From positions 372,001 to 436,000 of the forward strand of contig CAOLHI010000249.1 in assembly GCA_948474755.1 (NCBI GenBank): a stretch of DNA of 64,000 nucleotides, written 5' to 3'. This document shows, one piece after another, positions 22,826 to 34,394 of this stretch (position 1 is the stretch's first letter; every line of letters begins with the position of its first letter). The position numbers and the translations under genes were made by a program. The notes beneath the pieces were generated by a model. That model ran no database searches. It was given only the letters and a program-made list of their open reading frames with translations, and was not told where the DNA came from. The stretch comes from Ctenosaura bakeri. Taxonomy: Eukaryota; Chordata; Lepidosauria; Squamata; Iguanidae.

Positions 22826-25002
22826 TTTGCAGCACTTTAATTCTCTTCCCTTGGTTTCAGTTGGTTTCAATTAATTTCAATTGGGAAATAAAGCAAAGAG
22901 AAAAAAAAATCAGAGAAACTGGGGAATACCTGTCTCATCATATGGTAGCCTCTTTGTTGTGAGCTAGCTGGGCTCTGACTGTGATGCTGGCAGCACAGCT
23001 GTGACTCTTCACTGGGTAAAGAAGACAGCTGTACAAAACCCTTTGGCTGTGTTCTGTATCTTTGGGTCTTCCATGAATGTACTTTAACAGTTGCAAATTG
23101 CATTCCCCTCACACTAGTAAACATACCCTTGCTGAAATCCTACATTGCCCAGTCTAGGTGAGAGTTCTGCAAAGGGAAATCTATTATTGTTCTCTGCTCC
23201 CACTTGCCACTATTCATGGTTTTGCTGCAATAGCCCCTCTGAATGGCCATTCTGTGATGGGTAGAGAATGGGTGAAGGGGGTCAGAGAAGATCTGACTGT
23301 GGGCTAGATGCTTCTCCAATTTCCCACCAGTCATGGAATTGTTATTCAGGATAGGGGGCAGCTATCACAGCAGAAATGTGAATCTTGGATAGGGGATTGA
23401 TCATTGCAGAGGGTGGAATACCAATCTCTGCAATGATCAATAAAATACATAAACAGATGTGACGGGACTTATGCTTGTGTATGTCACTAGCAAGATGTTG
23501 ACCCTTATTTGATTTCTTATCATAAAGATATTGCCTCTCTCACAACAGAATATAGATGGTTTGTATTTCTGTCATTCTAAATGAGCTCCTATTGGATATA
23601 TCCAATATGTAGTTAAATCAACATATCATTTCAGCAGCAGGGCTGCTGAAATCGTATGGACTGGTTGGCAGACATATGTTGCAGTAAAAACAGAGACTTG
23701 TGTAAGTGAATGAGCCATCATAGACTTCAGATTGAACTCTCTTGTGAAATATCATTCCCTCCATTTCTTATGTTTAGCCGCAGGTGCTGTTCCATATGTA
23801 GCCAAACAGTATTACCCACAGAAGAGGGAGGTATCAAGAGAGCTGAGAGAACCCCAAAGATTATACAAATTAATGAATACATATTCTTCAGAAAACTCTA
23901 AAGAAATTCTGATGCAGTTTTGCAGAGGTGGGGAAGGGAATGACTCAAAACAACCCAGTGAGAATAAAGTGTATTCTTAGGAATAGTCATGAATAGAAGT
24001 GCCTTCTCTGATGTAAACAACCCAGCTGTAATTTGCCTGGGCTCCACTCTGCCAACCCTAAAGTGTATTCAGCAATCACAGAATGCAAGACTGAAATAGA
24101 AAGACCAGGTTGAGGCAGCATGGAATGGATCATCCTGAAAGAGGGCACTAAACAGGAGTGTTACACTCTGCAATATTTTGTAACAGGTCCTTTTCACTAC
24201 CTCAAGCCCATTTCTCTCCCATGGAGCCAGTTTACACATTCAACAGTGAGTCATCAAGCCCTAGTCTGTCCTTACGCATTTATTATTTGCTCTGTCTCCA
24301 CTGCAGAGCAAAATCAGATCAAAATCAGATAACTCTTTCTGCACAATCTTCCCCCTAGATGTCGTGGGAGAAATGAAATGATCTCCTTGTCTTACCCCAC
24401 CAGACAAGGAAGTACCATGAGCAACAGATGTGCTCCATGGTTCAAGCAGTAGGAGTGCATCACCCTGAAATTCTACTGAAAGACACCTCCTGGTTGGATC
24501 ATGATTTATCCCAGATGTGTAGACATACTATCTGAACAGGATATGCACACAGAACATTCAACATGTTTGAGAAAGACAGCTAAGATCCCTCACATGGTCT
24601 GTGCATTCACCCTATCATTTAGGTCTATTATACACATGAGATTCTTCAAGTGTGCACCAAATTTGGATGTCCAGCAGGACAGATGTGATAACAAAGTAAA
24701 TGAAGAAAACACAATTGTGTTCTTTCATTTTTTAAAAAGGAAATGGTGCAGAAAGCATGTTCAAATCCAGGCTCTGTCACCATAATTTGTGAATGGACTC
24801 CACTGGAAAGCATGCCTGCCTAAAACAAAAGATATGCCAAATGAAAACTCCTTCTTTCTAATGTCTGGACTTGAATGTATGAATGAGTTACCACTGAGGC
24901 TTCTGTCATCAGTTGTGATGACATCGCTCTGTGAACGAACTCTGTATATTGAGTGATCCAGTGATGAGAAACTAAAACAGCAAGCATGGAACATGAACAG
25001 TG
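22826..25002. other. Unassigned noncoding DNA with one unassigned open frame
   Basis: At 23732-23980 (plus) is an 82-codon frame. From the AGAVPYVAKQYYPQK stretch onward its composition looks protein-like, and an acceptor-like pyrimidine stretch ending in TTTAG/CCGCAG lies just upstream (23756-23781). I recognise no family and find no partner exon. The rest shows nothing recognisable. Confidence 0.45.
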
Positions 25003-25193
25003 GAAGCCGGTAGCGTCTATGTCACTGGGGTTGTGAATCCACTCTGGGCTTCAGTCTTCACTTTAAAGAAGCTTTCTGAGATGCTGGATCTCTTTTGGAG
25101 ATAGAGTCAGGCACCTTGGATAGCCCCTTTAGAGTTTTGATTAATACCCAGAGCAGATTCACTGCTCCACCAGCCTCTAAGGCACATGAACTG
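25003..25193. repeat. Palindromic dispersed repeat (AAAGTTCA family), copy 3
   Basis: Left arm: 'gtctatgtcactggggttgtgaatccactct' and CACTTTAAAG. Right arm: 'tcaggcaccttggatagccc', then 'cagattcactgctccaccagcc'. The arms are inverted relative to each other. Diverged. Confidence 0.55.
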
Positions 25194-25316
25194 ACCCTGA
25201 ACGGATTTATCCTCTATAGCTTAACTTTAAAGTGTTTAGAACTATGAAAGGGTTAACAGTGAATACTAGAAGTATCTTTCTTGACTTCATTTTGGGTCTC
25301 AGGTTTGCTGGCAGTT

Positions 25317-25334
25317 TATATATATATATATATG
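25317..25334. repeat. (TA)n microsatellite
   Basis: Nine TA units. Confidence 0.9.
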
Positions 25335-26050
25335 TATGTTACATTAAGTCAATAACTTGGCAAAGGTTCACAAATCTTCAGGAAATATGCAGAACACTGG
25401 GTACCATTGGAACATCACTTTGGAGGCCAACAGCTGGAGTTTGGTAGTTGCTTTACAATACAGTTTCTGTATCACTCTGTCTTTGTCAGGGCATGGGAGG
25501 TAAAGATAGTTCCGTGTGGGACATAGAGGTAAGAATTCAGTAGGTAACAAAGTAGAAAAAAAGTGGTCCTACGAACAGAACAACCACCAGGCAAATTTGT
25601 GAGTTTCTTCTAAAATATGTGTCAGAAATTATCAGGGCAAAAACATTACATGCTTTTTTTTCAGGTGAAAAAGTCCTTCTTGCTTAATTGGAGAGTGCCA
25701 GTGGTGAGGTGCTCACCCTAAAGCTCATTATCTTGCTAGGTATTGTTTCTTCCCTCCTATGCACATGTCCACTTCCTGATGATGTTTGGTCTAATGTGAA
25801 GTGGTAACTCAGCTCAGAAAAGCATTTGGTGTACGTTTGTGTAGAAAACTGTCTCAGCATCATCTAGCCTTGTGCTGCTTTCTGGGATGAAATTGGTTCT
25901 TTCTGTTAATGAAGCAGCCTTGCTTTAATTCAGCTTTAACATTCTGTCATGCCCATCAATTTATAAACTAGGCTAACTTCCTACATTGGTTATCTGTTAA
26001 CCTCAGGGGGTCATGACTGCTAGCTCATCACACTGAGATGATGAGCAAGT

Positions 26051-26055
<5 letters not shown>
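25335..26055. other. Unassigned noncoding DNA
   Basis: Nothing recognised. Confidence 0.5.
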
Positions 26056-26098
<43 letters not shown>

Positions 26099-26109
26099 TA
26101 TTATTATTT
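26056..26109. repeat. Compound trinucleotide repeat TGC then ATG then ATT
   Basis: About 12 uninterrupted TGC/CTG units (26056-26090) pass directly into ATGATGATT and then ATTATTATTTA. No open reading frame of interest covers it and I see no adjacent gene. Confidence 0.95.
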
Positions 26110-26794
26110 AATATCAGTGGAGGATATTTTCAGAGAATAAAAACCCACACTTATAAATGTTTACTCTGAAGTAGCATCATTGAGTTCCATGGAGGTGAGC
26201 CTTATCTAGTGATGTAAATAATGTTTATAATGTTTCCCATTCTTGAGGAGAAAGTGGTTCCCCCCCCTTTTTTTTTTTTGCTGCATTTGGGGATACTTTT
26301 ACACATTTTGGGCCTTTTGTTTTTTTTGGAAAATTTTGTTTGTATTAAAGTTTTATTTTATGCAAAATGTCATTTTTCTGAAGAAAAATAAGCCAATTCA
26401 AAATATTATATCTTATTTAAAATTTATTATGCAAAGAAAATTTACACAGAAGTCCCGAAATGTGAAAAATCACTGGAAAATGTGCAAAACCTCATAGTCA
26501 GGGAGAAAGTGCTTAAAGTTTGTGCATGATAGAATAAGCAAAATTTGATATCTGTAGTCTCAAGAAAATGGGCATTGAACTGCAGACCTTGATACCCAAA
26601 GTAAATGAGATGGTGCCTTTTATCAGCTAAGATAATTTCAGATGCTAATCATTTCAATATAAGCACCCATATGTACAGTAAGAGGTTCTGATTCCTAACT
26701 CTTTAGCAATAGCAACAGAAGCAACAAAAATTAATACTCCCCAATCTAGGTTGATTTTAAAAAAAGAATGCTCAGAGAAGGAAAAAGAGTGGAG
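26110..26794. other. Unassigned T-rich noncoding DNA
   Basis: A C8/T12 run at 26260-26279 and a Phe/Lys-rich 84-codon frame (26243-26497) reflect base composition only. Confidence 0.5.
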
Positions 26795-26965
26795 CTTTCT
26801 ATTTTTCTTTATTTATGTCCCACCTTTTCCCCAAAATTGGGACTCAATGCAGCTTATAATTTGATATATATACAATATAGCTAAAAACATACAAAAAGTG
26901 AAAATTGAAATAGAGTTAAAATAATCACAGTATTGAAACAATTTAAAAAGATAAAAACAATTAAA
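26795..26965 (-). repeat. Antisense LINE 3'-tail remnant
   Basis: CTTTATTTATGTCCCACCTT, then TTCCCCAAAATTGGGACTC, 'aatgcagcttataattt' and a run of ATACAAAAA/TTTAAAAA units. The sense strand would end 'gagtcccaattttggggaaaaggtgggacataaataaa', the standard squamate LINE tail. I cannot separate L2 from CR1 type by the tail alone. Confidence 0.6.
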
Positions 26966-27782
26966 AACTGGTCAATTGAAAATGATAACTTGATAACAAA
27001 TTTCTGAAATAAGCATGTGTGCAGAAGCAATCAGGGCCTTAATTCTGGGTATAGATTGAACCTGCCTAAGCCATTGCCCCAACTCTGATAGGTTGACCTG
27101 AAAGCTCTTTTAGTCAACAGTAGAGCAGATCTTGCAATTCTCCATTTCTGCTTTGAGGCATAGTGTGACGAATACACAGGTACGTTTAGACATTAAATGC
27201 AAAGTTTGAAAAGTGATGGTTTGTTACAGGAATAGTTGCAAGCACCCCAGCAGTAACAGTAACTCTTAGTGTTACTGTTAAAATTTGTAAAAGAAAGCCT
27301 TTACTCCAGTGCTGGTCTGTAGCTTCCATCTCAGGGATGTGGTGATTCCTCTGAGTTTTAATCAGGACTTTAGAAAGAATTATCTAAGATGTTGACATCT
27401 ATCCCCAAGATATGTCTGGCACCTTGGAGAGCTCTTTTAACGACTGGCATAAGAATTCACCCAGCATGTATTCATTACTTTGCTTATGTAGTACCCACTG
27501 GTAGTAGTAGTGCCCACTGCAACTCTCATGCTTCTTAAGAATAATGGAACTGTTGCATTTAGTTACATTTTCAAACTATCTGAATGATACAGGTCACTAG
27601 CCTGTAGGGTTATCAGGTTGAATATGGGTCAGGGCTCTCATAGCTTTGTTATCAGATTCTGAATCAGAAAGAGGTACTATAAAGTTATATCAGATGAAAC
27701 GGTGGTATGTCTCCTCCTTAACTCCTCTCATTCCACTTTTTAGCTGGTGTAGACACATAGCTGTTTTCTGGCTGGTGGAGAG
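26966..27782. other. Unassigned noncoding DNA
   Basis: Nothing recognised. Confidence 0.5.
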
Positions 27783-28000
27783 TTGTGGAGGTACAGGGAA
27801 TCATCCAGTCCCAGTCATGTAGGGACAGGGGGGCTATGGAGGTGGTTCACCTCCAGCAGCAATGTTTTTTGGGTGTCCTGGCTCGCAGCCACACCCCCAC
27901 ACGCCTCAGCCATGCCCCCATGCACCACGGCCACATCCCCTCCCACCCTCCCTCCCTCCACGCACTCCAAGCTCCGCCGCTGTCCAGTCCTAATTATGTA
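27783..28000. other. GC-rich block of unknown nature
   Basis: About 220 bp of markedly C-rich sequence with CACCCCCAC, CCACCCTCCCTCCC and similar, between AT-rich flanks. All overlapping frames (92, 72 and 64 codons on both strands) are composition effects. It may be a decayed transposon or a local GC island; no promoter elements are seen. Confidence 0.4.
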
Positions 28001-28240
28001 GCTGCACACAGAGCAATAATGTCAGTATTTAGGTGTGACTCATTCCTGTCCCTATTAGATTAAGCTCTAATGCTCATAACACATGCCTGACATAAAAAGC
28101 AAAGGCAATGCAAATAGCTGTCTTCCTTGTGCACTTGATAATTAATTTCCATTGATGCTTGTGCTAGAGACAAACAGAGGTGACATTTTGATTCAATCTC
28201 TGTTTTCAAGATCTCAACACTTTTATAAAAATAATTGTCT
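28001..28240. other. Unassigned noncoding DNA
   Basis: Nothing recognised. The 83-codon minus frame (28060-28311) overlaps the SINE to its right and has no support. Confidence 0.5.
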
Positions 28241-28452
28241 GGTAGCACAATGTGGTATAGTGGTTTGAGTGCTGGACTGGGACTCTGGAAGAACAGGATT
28301 TGAGTCCCCACTTGGCCATGGAAAACTCACTCACCCTTATTGGAAGACAACGGCAAATCCTCTCTGTTCAAATCTTGCCAAGAAAACTCCAAGACAGCTT
28401 TGCCTTAGCGTTACATAAGTTGGAAATGACTTGAAAGTATACAATAGCAACA
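28241..28452 (+). mobile_element. Sauria-type tRNA SINE
   Basis: The tRNA-like head has an A-box region TGGTATAGTGGTTTGAGTGC and a B-box-like GGATTTGAGTCCCC. Next comes the conserved body 'cttggccatggaaaactcac' and 'gcaaatcctctctgttcaaatcttgccaagaaaactcc', and then the BovB-type tail TAAGTTGGAAATGACTTGAA ending ATAGCAACAG. Length is about 212 bp. Several deletions and substitutions indicate an old copy. Confidence 0.85.
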
Positions 28453-29082
28453 GTGTCATTACTTGAACAGAACTCTTTTCTGTCAGGTTATTCTAACAGA
28501 AAGAATTATTCCCCATGAGAGTGACTTTTCTTTTAAGACAAAAGTTTTGGGATAAATATGTGAAGCATTCTTGAAAACTGTTACAATCCTAGCATCATTT
28601 CTTGGAATGGAATTGGGCTGCTTGCTAATACAAGAGAGACTTACCTCTGAATAGACAAGTATGGAATTGTGTTGTTAAGCTGCTTCTGAGATTTGCCTAA
28701 AATTATATTTCAAGGTAAAGTAAGAGTGACCTTTTTAAGGGAAGCAAAGCAAATTTTGGTAATAATTAGTTGGAACTTGTCTCAGGAAAACTCTGCTTGG
28801 CAGTGGAATAAACCCTGATGTACCCACCCGTTTAACTACTCTGTACATTTTCAGCAGTTTACCTAAAATAATACCGAAATACAGGAATTACTTGAAAAAC
28901 AATCACATATTTCCTACCTTTTTTCACCATGGATATTGGGGAGAAAAACACACCAAATATGATCTATCTTCCCACTCTAGTGCTGCTGGCTGAAAGTTTC
29001 AAAGGGTCTCCCCCCAAATTAAGTACAGATAATTGGGAATTACAGATAATTGGGAATTGGAATAGGACTCTCACTTTCAGCT
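28453..29082. other. Unassigned noncoding DNA
   Basis: Nothing recognised beyond a 13-bp tandem pair 'cagataattggga' at about 29023-29056. Confidence 0.5.
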
Positions 29083-29148
29083 CCAGAAAATCCTGTGATA
29101 GCTTCACCTTAGAAACAACTTGAAGGCACACAACAATAACAAACACTA
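29083..29148 (+). mobile_element. Sauria SINE 3' tail fragment
   Basis: 'ccagaaaatcctgtgatagc', TTCACCTTAGAAACAACTTG, AAGGCACACAACAATAAC. Only the last third of the SINE, 5'-truncated and with an internal deletion. Confidence 0.75.
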
Positions 29149-30669
29149 CAGGATAGGAGGCTCTTGTAGTGATATTCCATGTTAGGATACACTGATGGTC
29201 CAACTCATGGTAACCTGGCTCCAGTCCCGTGCATGGATCAGGAGTGAGACCAATGGAAGCTCATGTGTTAGGGTGTGATTTATAGGAATCCTGTGCCTTC
29301 TGAAAGTAAGGAATTTTTTAAAAGAGCAGATGCAGTCTTGGTAGAAATCTAGGAATGTGTGAAGAAAGAAACTAAAAGCAGATGAGTCCACTGACGTGTA
29401 ATACAATGTATATACTGGTGTGTATTTTGTTTGCTTTGTAAATATTTTTAATAGTCCAATAGATAAGTGCTGCTGCTTTTTTAAATATAAGCTTTTTCTT
29501 CTTTTCCTTTTCTAGGCAACATTTACGTGTGTAGTCTCAATGAATCCCAGTAGGCTAAACTTGAGAGTTCTGTTAAACAAAATACTTTCTCAAAGGTGCT
29601 ATTGAAGATCCATTAAACTTTGAATAGGCATTTATGTGATACAAAACTGCCAGGTTCTCCAGAGATTTGCTGCTAGATCAGAACATTGTAAATGTCAAAT
29701 TGAATATAAATAGGTTCTTCTTTTTTCTTTTTCTTTTTTAAAAAGTTTGTTTTTAAAGAAGCACATTTGAAGAGGGTATATTTTCAATTTTATGTTTCAA
29801 CTTTTATTTGAAAGATTCTCATTCAGCTTTTCCAGGTGGTCTGTCACCAAAGACACCCCACAACAAAGATAAGTCTGAAGGTTTTTTTTATTTATTTATC
29901 ATTTTTATACAAAACATATGTTTAAAAACAATTTCTCCATCATAGTTTTATATATATACATGAAAGTTTACTGTATTTTCTTATCTTCCTATGCTTCTAC
30001 CTAAAATCTTAGCATTTTTATAAATGTTGCCAATTGTTTACATACTTCTACAATTGTCCTTTAATAACATTTGTTCCAGGTCCTTATATACTAGATATTT
30101 TATTGAATAACATTAATACTTTAATACATATTTTCTTAAAACCCTTTAGAATATAATAATGTATTCCCCCCCCCATTACTCATTCTTAAATGTTCTTTAT
30201 ATATTTACAAAGTCTGGAGTTTTAAATAAGGAAAAAATGCATAATCATACTGTAATTTTTTCCATGTTTTTAAACAGACAGGAGAAAAACCCTACCCTTT
30301 CACAAAAGCAAGAACCCACATCTCATTCTGCAAAAGAACAGTAGTTCTGGAAGCTCCCAGGAGACTGGTTCTCCCTGGCCCACATCTAGAATTGAGGCAC
30401 ATGGAACACAATGTTTCACATGCACAATTCCATGCCTCTCTCTTCTCTAAGGTAACTGTCAATCCTGGGGGTGCTGCTATATCTGATTATTGGTTGAGAA
30501 AGAAAGGAGAGAGATGATCTTGTATCATCTAGCTGCAGTTGGGGGAAGAGAAATGAATTCATTATTCCAGGTATTGAGAAAATTGCAGGAGATCTTCGGA
30601 AGTGACATTATTCCTCTTCTCATGGCTGAAGAACTACAGCCCAGCCAGGTGTTGCTTGGTTGCCTTCCT
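29149..30669. other. Unassigned AT-rich noncoding DNA
   Basis: From about 29887 to 30240 the sequence is strongly T-rich and starts TTTTTTTATTTATTTATC, as the antisense 3' end of a LINE (perhaps L1) might. No coding remnant confirms this. A C9 run is at 30167. Confidence 0.45.
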
Positions 30670-30715
30670 CCACCCAACTCTGGGGGAGGGTTCAGCATCC
30701 CCCAGAGTTGGGTGG
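30670..30715. repeat. Perfect 18-bp inverted repeat (stem-loop)
   Basis: Arm CCACCCAACTCTGGGGGA (30670-30687), a 10-base loop, and the exact complement TCCCCCAGAGTTGGGTGG (30698-30715). No T-run or gene end nearby makes it a terminator. Immediately right, GTACAATGTT is tandemly repeated (30721-30740). Confidence 0.9.
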
Positions 30716-31300
30716 GATTTGTACAATGTTGTACAATGTCCAATAAATAATAATGTATATACACTTCCAATTCCAAGTTACAGAAGAGTGACCTAATTCC
30801 TCTTTCCTGGATGCAGAACTGAAGTCAGGTCAGATGCTGTCTGGTCAGCCTCTAACTCTTCTCCTCAGTCATTAAACAACGATTGCAGAGTAGCCCATGA
30901 AACTCATGGGGGGCAGGAAGGATACAAATGTAATAAATACATAATTTCAATTTCATTCCTTGTAATATAACATTTTGTTAAAACAGCTGGATTCTGTAGA
31001 CATTTTGCCTGAAAAGAATGATAATTCAAAACACAGAAAGCAGTGGGTTCTTAAAATAAATGTTTTCTAGCATTTGAAGCTTTCCCTCTTCTTTTTGTGG
31101 TGAATTTAATTTCTGACATTAAAAGACAATCCTGTGTCTCCCTCTGCCCCCTTCCCTTATTGAGTAATCCTTGGTGTCTTTTAAAAGTGACATAGTTTTG
31201 GCTATGAGAGTTGTTTTTGGAAATGCAATAATGCTCCGTGCTTTGGGAGTTAAAGATGTCTTGGAGAGAGCAGAAACGATAGGGTGAAATTTGTGACCTG

Positions 31301-31464
31301 GGCTATTTCTGCACTAGACTGTTATAGTGCTGCTGTTCCACTTTCAACCTCCTATGGAATCCTAGGGTTTGCCCTAGCCCCCTCCCTAAACTGTAAACCC
31401 CAGGATTCCATAGGATGTTGAAAGTGGAATAGCAGCACAATAACAGCCTAGTGCAGAAATGGCC
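31301..31464. mobile_element. Harbinger-like hairpin MITE
   Basis: 164-bp palindrome with ends GGCTATTTCTGCAC and GTGCAGAAATGGCC. Arms hold TTCCACTTTCAACCTCCTAT and its complement. The flanks CTG (31298-31300) and CTA (31465-31467) are a target duplication with one change. Confidence 0.85.
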
Positions 31465-33444
31465 CTAGTCTCCTCAGTTCTTAGCTACCCATGATAAACC
31501 TATCTGATATGTAAGCTGATTGTTTTAGAAATCTTTCTATCTCTCCTTTTCTTGCCCACTTATTCTTTCATTTCTAAAAGTGAAACTAGCTTAGTTTTAT
31601 TTTAGCTTAGTTCCCTTACAGCGCCTTCTTATTTTTAATGGAGTTATTACAAAAAAGCCTTAGCTTCTTTGTTTAGCCATTGGTGTCTTTACACCTGAAT
31701 CACAATTGCACACATACTCATCACCACTTGGGTGGAATACTATTTTTAGTATTTCACCTATCCAAATGTAAGTGCATATGGATAATTTCCCCTGAAATCC
31801 CCTGATTGTGTTGTTCATCATTCCAGAATTGCAATTTCATTCTGGACATTGGTGCATACATATTGTTATATGCTCCTTAATTGCTACTGGATAACCTGTG
31901 AAGGAAAATAATCTCTGGCTGATTAGTCTTTGGTTCTGCTTCTGAAAGCAAAGCTTTTTACCAATGCTCAATGGCTGTACAGATCTCAGCAACCTGCAGT
32001 CAGCAACAACTGGATAATAATGATGGACAATAATATTCATCTTTTTTTATTTCCTGGCTGAAAAATGTCTTCCCTAACATTTGGGAAACCCAGGTGGGAA
32101 GAATAACGCAGTGGTGGGGATTTTGCAGTTTTTGGTTGGTATTCACACATCCCATTGTGTTTTATAAAATATTCTGGGCAGGTGTATACTTCATTGAGTG
32201 TGTGTGTGTGTGTGTGAAAACTGTGGGTTATTTGTGCTAAACAAAAAACAGAAAAAACATTCTTTCTAGATGGTCATGCATTTTTTTCGTGTGTGTGTGT
32301 ATGTGCGTGTTCAGGATTGTCATTTTCTTCACAAAAACAGTAATTTCTATTGAGGTTTGAGTCTTCATATATGATTCCTCTATGCAATGCAGGATTTCTC
32401 ATGAAATAATCTCACAATTTTTGTGCAAAGATCTCGCACAACAAGCAGAAATCTTGCATAAGAAAGGCACATGGTTTTGTTGATTTTTTTTAACCTAAAA
32501 AAATCAATCTTGTGCACACAAAATAAAAACAGAAACAAAATAAAATGGGTGCCTGGAAACACTTTTTTTCCTCTTTTTCTTTTTTGCACAAACCCCACAG
32601 TTCTCACACAAAAACTACACATGTATTTCTGTGCAGAATAATTTCATAAAACACTCTGGGAAATGCTAGGCAAGAATGGTGCAGAAATATTGTTTTCTCT
32701 ACAGAGTGGAGAAAATTGTAGGAGTTTATATCTTCACTTGTGAGAATGAAATAACAAAATATTAGCATTTCTACTGGAAAGTGAGGCTTGAACTAAAGGA
32801 CTGACATCTAAGATGGTATCATTTCCACTGGTTGTACCAGTTGGCAGGTTTGGCTTTCAGTGTTCTGTCAAATCCAAGTAGATACTATATTATTTGGTGA
32901 GACTTCCTGCACTGTACAGAAGAATTGAAGTCTGGTGAGAGATCCTACATTATATAGGAGAATCTTATATGGAAGATTCAAATCTCAATGGATACTGCAA
33001 TATTTGGTAAAGCCTTCTGTATTATATAGCAGAATTAGGGCTATACAACTCTCTGAAGTCATCAGAAAACTGATGGTATATTTTATGAGGATTCAGCAAT
33101 TAGGTGTAATTAAAAAGGCATAGAGGGGATAAACTACCCAAGCAGGCTGCACTAAGAGCTACTTAAAATACCAGAAGGGAAGGAAGAAAATAAGATTATC
33201 AAGTTAGAAGTGTGGCCTGCAGATGTTTACCCTTTCATTCTTTCTTCATCATATCTCTAACTAGGAATCTGATTTCTGTCTAAGACTTGTGTTGGTCTAT
33301 GCTTTCTGGACTGTCTGCTGGACAGACATAATAGATGTTCCGGGATCCTACACTGGCAGAAAGATGTGGTCTTGTCCACAATAAATAAATAAATAAAAAA
33401 AATGCATACATTTGAGATAACACATTTGAGTCAATGGCAAGAAT
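31465..33444. other. Unassigned noncoding DNA
   Basis: Nothing recognised beyond short GT runs (32199-32216, 32290-32310) and TAAATAAA at 33380. All frames are under 85 codons. Confidence 0.5.
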
Positions 33445-33690
33445 GCTGCTACTGCTACTACTAATTGCATGTATACACCGCCTTTCTCCTGGGATGGGAT
33501 CCAAGGCAAATTACAGGAATTTAAAACAAGATTAAGTTAAAATCTTATTTTACAAATGTTAAGAAAAGAATTGAATAACAGTTTTATTGGAAAAACCCAA
33601 TGGTTCAAGTTGCTAAAAACACATTTAAAATATCCTTACTAATAAAAGGTTAAAATAAAATACAATCTGCCAGTTCATGCATGCTACTAT
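33445..33690 (-). repeat. Antisense LINE 3'-tail remnant
   Basis: 'catgtatacaccgcctttctcc' and GGGATGGGATCCAAGGCAAA, then an A/T-rich trail of TTTAAAA and AAAATAAAA units. This is the antisense tail pattern also seen at 26795 and 41301. Confidence 0.5.
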
Positions 33691-34163
33691 GTAATTTAAT
33701 TCTCAAAGACCTGCCTGAATAAAAAGATCCTCCCCTGCCAGTGGAAAAGGAGAGGGAGTTCCTGCTTGGGACAGCCAACCAGACACTCTATAGAAGGGAG
33801 TTCCATAGGCAGGGAGCAACCATTGAGTGAAAACTGGAAGCAGATTCTGTCCCCTTAACCAATGTGTGGAAGAGGACATTCCAGCAGGTATTGCTGTTAC
33901 CTGGTTGTGTGACAAGCAAAACCTGCTGAAATTCCTTTTTTGATACAATCATTAAAGGGGCAGGAGTCATCTCTAGTTTCAATCTGGCAACCCTAAATTA
34001 TAAAATATTAAAAATACTTATGTACAACTGGGAAAAAATAAGCAAAGAGACAGCTCTTCAATTCCTTAAGGGAACAAAGAAAACCAAACCTAATGGATGT
34101 GGAGACAGGAAAGAGAGGACATGATCCCTCCAGCACATCTCTTCCTGCAGCACTTTATACTTT
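33691..34163. other. Unassigned noncoding DNA
   Basis: An 81-codon and a 64-codon minus-strand frame overlap at 33703-33982. The pattern 'gactgcctgaataaaaagatcctccc...gggagttccataggcaggga' suggests another LINE 3' region, but I cannot confirm it. Confidence 0.35.
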
Positions 34164-34394
34164 GGGCCTTTCCACACTACACAATTATTGCACTATAATT
34201 CTACTTTAACTACCATGACTACCACCTATGGAATCCTGGGGTTTGTAGCCTTGGGAGGTACTGGAGTTCTCTGGCTGAGAATTGTAAGTACCCCACCCTA
34301 AACTGCAAATCCCATGATTCCATAGAACAGAATAATGGCAATTAAAGCAGAATCATAGTGTACTGTAGTGTAGTTGTGTAGTGCGGAAAGTTGT
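34164..34394. mobile_element. Harbinger-like hairpin MITE, longer variant
   Basis: The left end is GGGCCTTTCCACACTACAC. Internal pieces include CTATGGAATCCTGGGGTTTG and the inverse 'actgcaaatcccatgattccatag'. The right end, GTGTAGTGCGGAAAG (near 34394), has lost its last bases. The same variant is seen at 55729. I found no target duplication. Confidence 0.7.

Noticed and set aside
27783..28000. CpG island promoter
   Set aside because: C-rich rather than CpG-rich, short, and without a downstream exon.
28241..28320. tRNA gene from A- and B-box-like motifs
   Set aside because: Followed by the Sauria SINE body and tail, with no intact cloverleaf.
30670..30715. Transcription terminator
   Set aside because: The genome is eukaryotic, no T-run follows, and no gene ends nearby.
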